42,697 nucleotides of DNA from Gemmata sp. (GTDB taxonomy: Bacteria > Planctomycetota > Planctomycetia > Gemmatales > Gemmataceae), in the NCBI GenBank assembly GCA_022843445.1, contig JALHNS010000012.1, forward strand, positions 1-42,697, in the 5' to 3' direction. Below, one piece after another: positions 40,539 through 42,697 of this stretch. The notes under the pieces are model-generated. The model searched no databases. It saw only the letters and a program-made list of their open reading frames with translations, and was not told the origin of the DNA. The position numbers and the translations under genes were made by a program. Every line of letters starts with the position of its first letter. Positions within the stretch are counted from its first letter, which is position 1.

Positions 40539-42697
40539 TCACTCGCTGGCTTCTTCTTCGAGCACTTCTTTCGCGGCGGTCTGCTGCTGCGGGTCGGTGG
40601 TGCGGGTCAGCACCTCTTGGGCGTCGGCGCGCGCGCGGCGCTTGGCGTCGGCGCGGGCCGCGTCGTCGCTCGCGTCGTCGGCGAGCGCGGCGTAGGCCAT
40701 CATGCGGCGGAAGTACGCGCCGGACAGCTTCGGGAACTCGTCGATCAGGTCCGTGAGCGCCGCGGCGAGCGCGGCGCTGTCGTCGCAGGTGCCGGTGGCG
40801 TCGGAGTGCGCGGCGACCACGGCCTGCACGAGCGACTCGTCGCGTGCGGCCTTCAACCGGTCGATGGTCGCGGGCGTCACGGCCCCTTCGTCTTTCAGTT
40901 CGTCGCCGCCCTGCCGGTCCCAGCGGGTTTGCGCGCGGGCGGCCCAGTCGTCGATCGCGGCGGACACCGCGGCGCGCCCGGGGTCGCGGCGCATGCGCTT
41001 TGCGGCCAACTCGAACGCCTTCAGCAGGTTCTGCGCGTGCTCGAAGTCGCCGTCGTCGTCGGCCAGCAGCGACACGCCGATTTCCAGCGCCCGCTCGAAG
41101 TGCTCCTCTTCCAGTTCCGCTTGGAACCGCAGTTGGAGGCACATGCGGTTCAGCACCTTGCGGTTCAACTCGTTGGCACTGGCGTCGCGGTACTGCTCGG
41201 CGAGTTTGAGCGCGTCCGCGACCTTGCCCTGCCCCTGCCGCAGCGCGATGAGTTGGCGCACGCACACTTCCACGCTCGGCGCGTAGAACCCCTCTTTCGC
41301 GCCCACCTCGAGCGCGGCCACGGCCTCGAACTCGAGCGCCGCGGTGCCGCCGCCCTTGTGGCTGAGGCGCAACAGCACCTGCGCGAGCCGGAACGCGACC
41401 CCGGCCATTTGCGGGAAGCTCTCGTGCCAGCGGCGCAGCACCGGGATCTCGGTTTCGGGGGCGTCGTCCGGCAGCCACTTCAGCGTGAGTTGCGGCGCGC
41501 GGTAGGGGCCGTCGATGAGCGGGGCCGCGGACTCCAGCGCGGGGTGCGGCGCGACCTGCACGGCCAGCTTGCGGAACAGGTCGCACCGGCGCGCGCGGTC
41601 GGCGTCGTCGGTGGGCACGTCGAGCACGAACCGCAGCGCGCCCAGCACGAACTGCGCGGCCAGTTCGCGCAGCGCCTTGCGCAGCTCGTCCGGTTCTTGG
41701 CCCAGCTTGCGCGCCGCGGCCTCGAACAGTTCGGCGTTCGCGTCCAGCGGCACGTCGTCGAACCGCAGCAGTTCCACCAGCCCCTCGAAGGTGCCCAGTT
41801 GCCCGGCGGAGTCCTTCGACTTGAGCAGCAAGAGGCCGAGGCGGAACTTCATTTGCGCGAAGCCCGTCACGAGGTCGAGCAACCGCTTGCGGTCATCGCC
41901 GTAGGTGGCGTCCTTGCGCTGCGCGAGCTTCGCGGCCGAGCACTCCTCGTCGGCGCGGGCCACGTGCCGGCGCACGATGCCGGTGACGGCGGCCCGCACG
42001 CGCTCCGGCAGGCGCTCGGCGAACTTGTCGCGGAACTCGTCCCAGCGGCCCAGCGCGCGGGCGCGCGCCGCGGGCGGGTCGGAGCGGCCCACGCCCACGA
42101 TCACCGGCGGGCTGAGCGGCTCGAGCAGGCCGTTCAGGTACTCGAGCACCTTGTGCCCGACGAAGTTGCGGACGCCGGCGGGCGTGCCGAGGAACCCGAT
42201 CACCGTGACCGGGTCGAACTTCTCGAGCCAGTCGTCCGCCTTCTGGAACACCGCGGGCGGCGCGTAGGCGTGCGCCAGCGCGCGGTGCAGGTCGCCGCGG
42301 GCCTTCGCGTGCGCGCGGGGGTCGTCCGTCACCGCGTCGTAGAAGTACAGCAGTTCGGTGTAACCCTTCCACGCGTCCAGCGCGCGGAGCGGTTCGCCAA
42401 GCGCGGTGTCGCACACCGCGATGTTGCGCCGCACGCCCGCGTCGAGCGGGTCCAACCGGTACAGCCGCGACCACGCCCGCCGCGCGTCGGCGCGCCGCCC
42501 GAGGCGGTACAGCGTCTCGGCCTTGCGCGCCAGCACGGTCCAGCGGAGTGCAGCGAACCCCGGCGTGTTCATGTCGGCGGCCGAGTACGGCGCGAACGTG
42601 GCTTCGGCCGCGTCGAACGCGCGGGCGATCTCGCGCTCGGTGTGCGCGAGTACCGCGGCGAGGCCCGCGAACCCGGTGCGCTCGGCCGGCGGCGGCA
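40539..42697 (-). CDS. alpha-solenoid (TPR-like) protein, 5' end outside the window
   Basis: The reading frame stays open to the window edge: upstream of the in-frame ATG at 42572 it reads PPPAERTGFAGLAAVLAHTE and continues to 42697, so the true start is beyond the window. The visible part is more than 715 residues, nearly all helical, with TPR-like pairs (LARKAETLYRLGRRADARRAWSRLYRLDPLD; later ALRQGQGKVADALKLAEQYRDAS and EEHFERALEIGVSLL). The C-terminus is acidic (KEVLEEEASE). There is no catalytic motif. It is probably a large scaffolding protein. The TIGR03000 gene follows 20 nt after the stop. Confidence 0.78.
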   Translation of the reverse strand, partial: PPPAERTGFAGLAAVLAHTEREIARAFDAAEATFAPYSAADMNTPGFAALRWTVLARKAETLYRLGRRADARRAWSRLYRLDPLDAGVRRNIAVCDTALGEPLRALDAWKGYTELLYFYDAVTDDPRAHAKARGDLHRALAHAYAPPAVFQKADDWLEKFDPVTVIGFLGTPAGVRNFVGHKVLEYLNGLLEPLSPPVIVGVGRSDPPAARARALGRWDEFRDKFAERLPERVRAAVTGIVRRHVARADEECSAAKLAQRKDATYGDDRKRLLDLVTGFAQMKFRLGLLLLKSKDSAGQLGTFEGLVELLRFDDVPLDANAELFEAAARKLGQEPDELRKALRELAAQFVLGALRFVLDVPTDDADRARRCDLFRKLAVQVAPHPALESAAPLIDGPYRAPQLTLKWLPDDAPETEIPVLRRWHESFPQMAGVAFRLAQVLLRLSHKGGGTAALEFEAVAALEVGAKEGFYAPSVEVCVRQLIALRQGQGKVADALKLAEQYRDASANELNRKVLNRMCLQLRFQAELEEEHFERALEIGVSLLADDDGDFEHAQNLLKAFELAAKRMRRDPGRAAVSAAIDDWAARAQTRWDRQGGDELKDEGAVTPATIDRLKAARDESLVQAVVAAHSDATGTCDDSAALAAALTDLIDEFPKLSGAYFRRMMAYAALADDASDDAARADAKRRARADAQEVLTRTTDPQQQTAAKEVLEEEASE

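Noticed and set aside
40519-41586. Extension of the TIGR03000 gene to 41586
   Set aside because: It overlaps the solenoid gene in another frame on the same strand; the start at 40518 gives a proper signal peptide.
42570-42572. ATG at 42572 as the true start of the solenoid gene
   Set aside because: The frame continues open with protein-like helical sequence to the window edge, so the gene is treated as partial.

Overview
The window is GC-rich, densely coded bacterial chromosome that looks like a Gemmata-type planctomycete (family Gemmataceae). The assignment is an inference from family content: a TIGR02996-type 'MSDEAALL' domain joined to leucine-rich repeats, a TIGR03000-type secreted protein, a planctomycete prepilin N-terminus, pre-peptidase (PPC-like) and PKD exported proteins, Tat-leader Gfo/Idh/MocA oxidoreductases, and several small planctomycete-type proteins of unknown function. 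I see no rRNA, tRNA, CRISPR array, insertion sequence or prophage.

Layout. 1-3.7 kb: exported unknown protein, a PlsY acyltransferase fused to a second membrane domain, and a Tat-exported oxidoreductase. 3.8-7.8 kb: a tight five-gene minus-strand operon (TatD-like hydrolase, HEAT-repeat protein, DUF4240 protein, Cys-rich small protein, FAD oxidoreductase). 8.1-9.9 kb: FHA protein and Nudix hydrolase, convergent with a prepilin-like SGNH hydrolase. 10-12.3 kb: pyrimidine salvage operon (nucleoside phosphorylase, cytidine deaminase, uracil phosphoribosyltransferase). 12.5-14 kb: a caspase-fold protein that has lost both catalytic residues. 14.2-15.7 kb: exported esterase and an orphan SUKH protein. 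15.7-16.3 kb: the only large gene-free gap. 16.3-18.3 kb: GDP-fucose synthase-like epimerase and GT2 glycosyltransferase. 18.3-20.1 kb: a frameshifted LRR gene. 20.4-24.5 kb: a 1353-residue membrane protein with a long low-complexity region and three coiled-coil repeats. 24.6-28.4 kb: PaiB-like FMN protein, an alpha-toroid/DUF362 fusion, and LarC. 28.4-31.3 kb: small unknown protein, membrane protein, XRE regulator, beta-CASP nuclease. 31.4-36.9 kb: large secreted PPC-like protein, GTPase Der, SDR oxidoreductase, and a coupled pair of small proteins. 36.9-42.7 kb: PKD protein, exported esterase, TIGR03000 protein, and an alpha-solenoid protein that runs off the window.

The most unusual non-coding signal is a set of nine long inverted repeats between genes. 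In most of them each arm is itself a small hairpin with a 3-6 nt loop, so they look like pairs of REP-like units (BIME-like). One pair carries a compensatory base-pair swap between its two arms. A second signal is two intergenic arrays with 7-bp periodicity. The most unusual proteins are the pseudo-caspase and three domain fusions (PlsY + DUF4149-like, prepilin leader + SGNH hydrolase, squalene-cyclase-like toroid + DUF362). I did not find a clear multi-gene defence or secondary-metabolite system.
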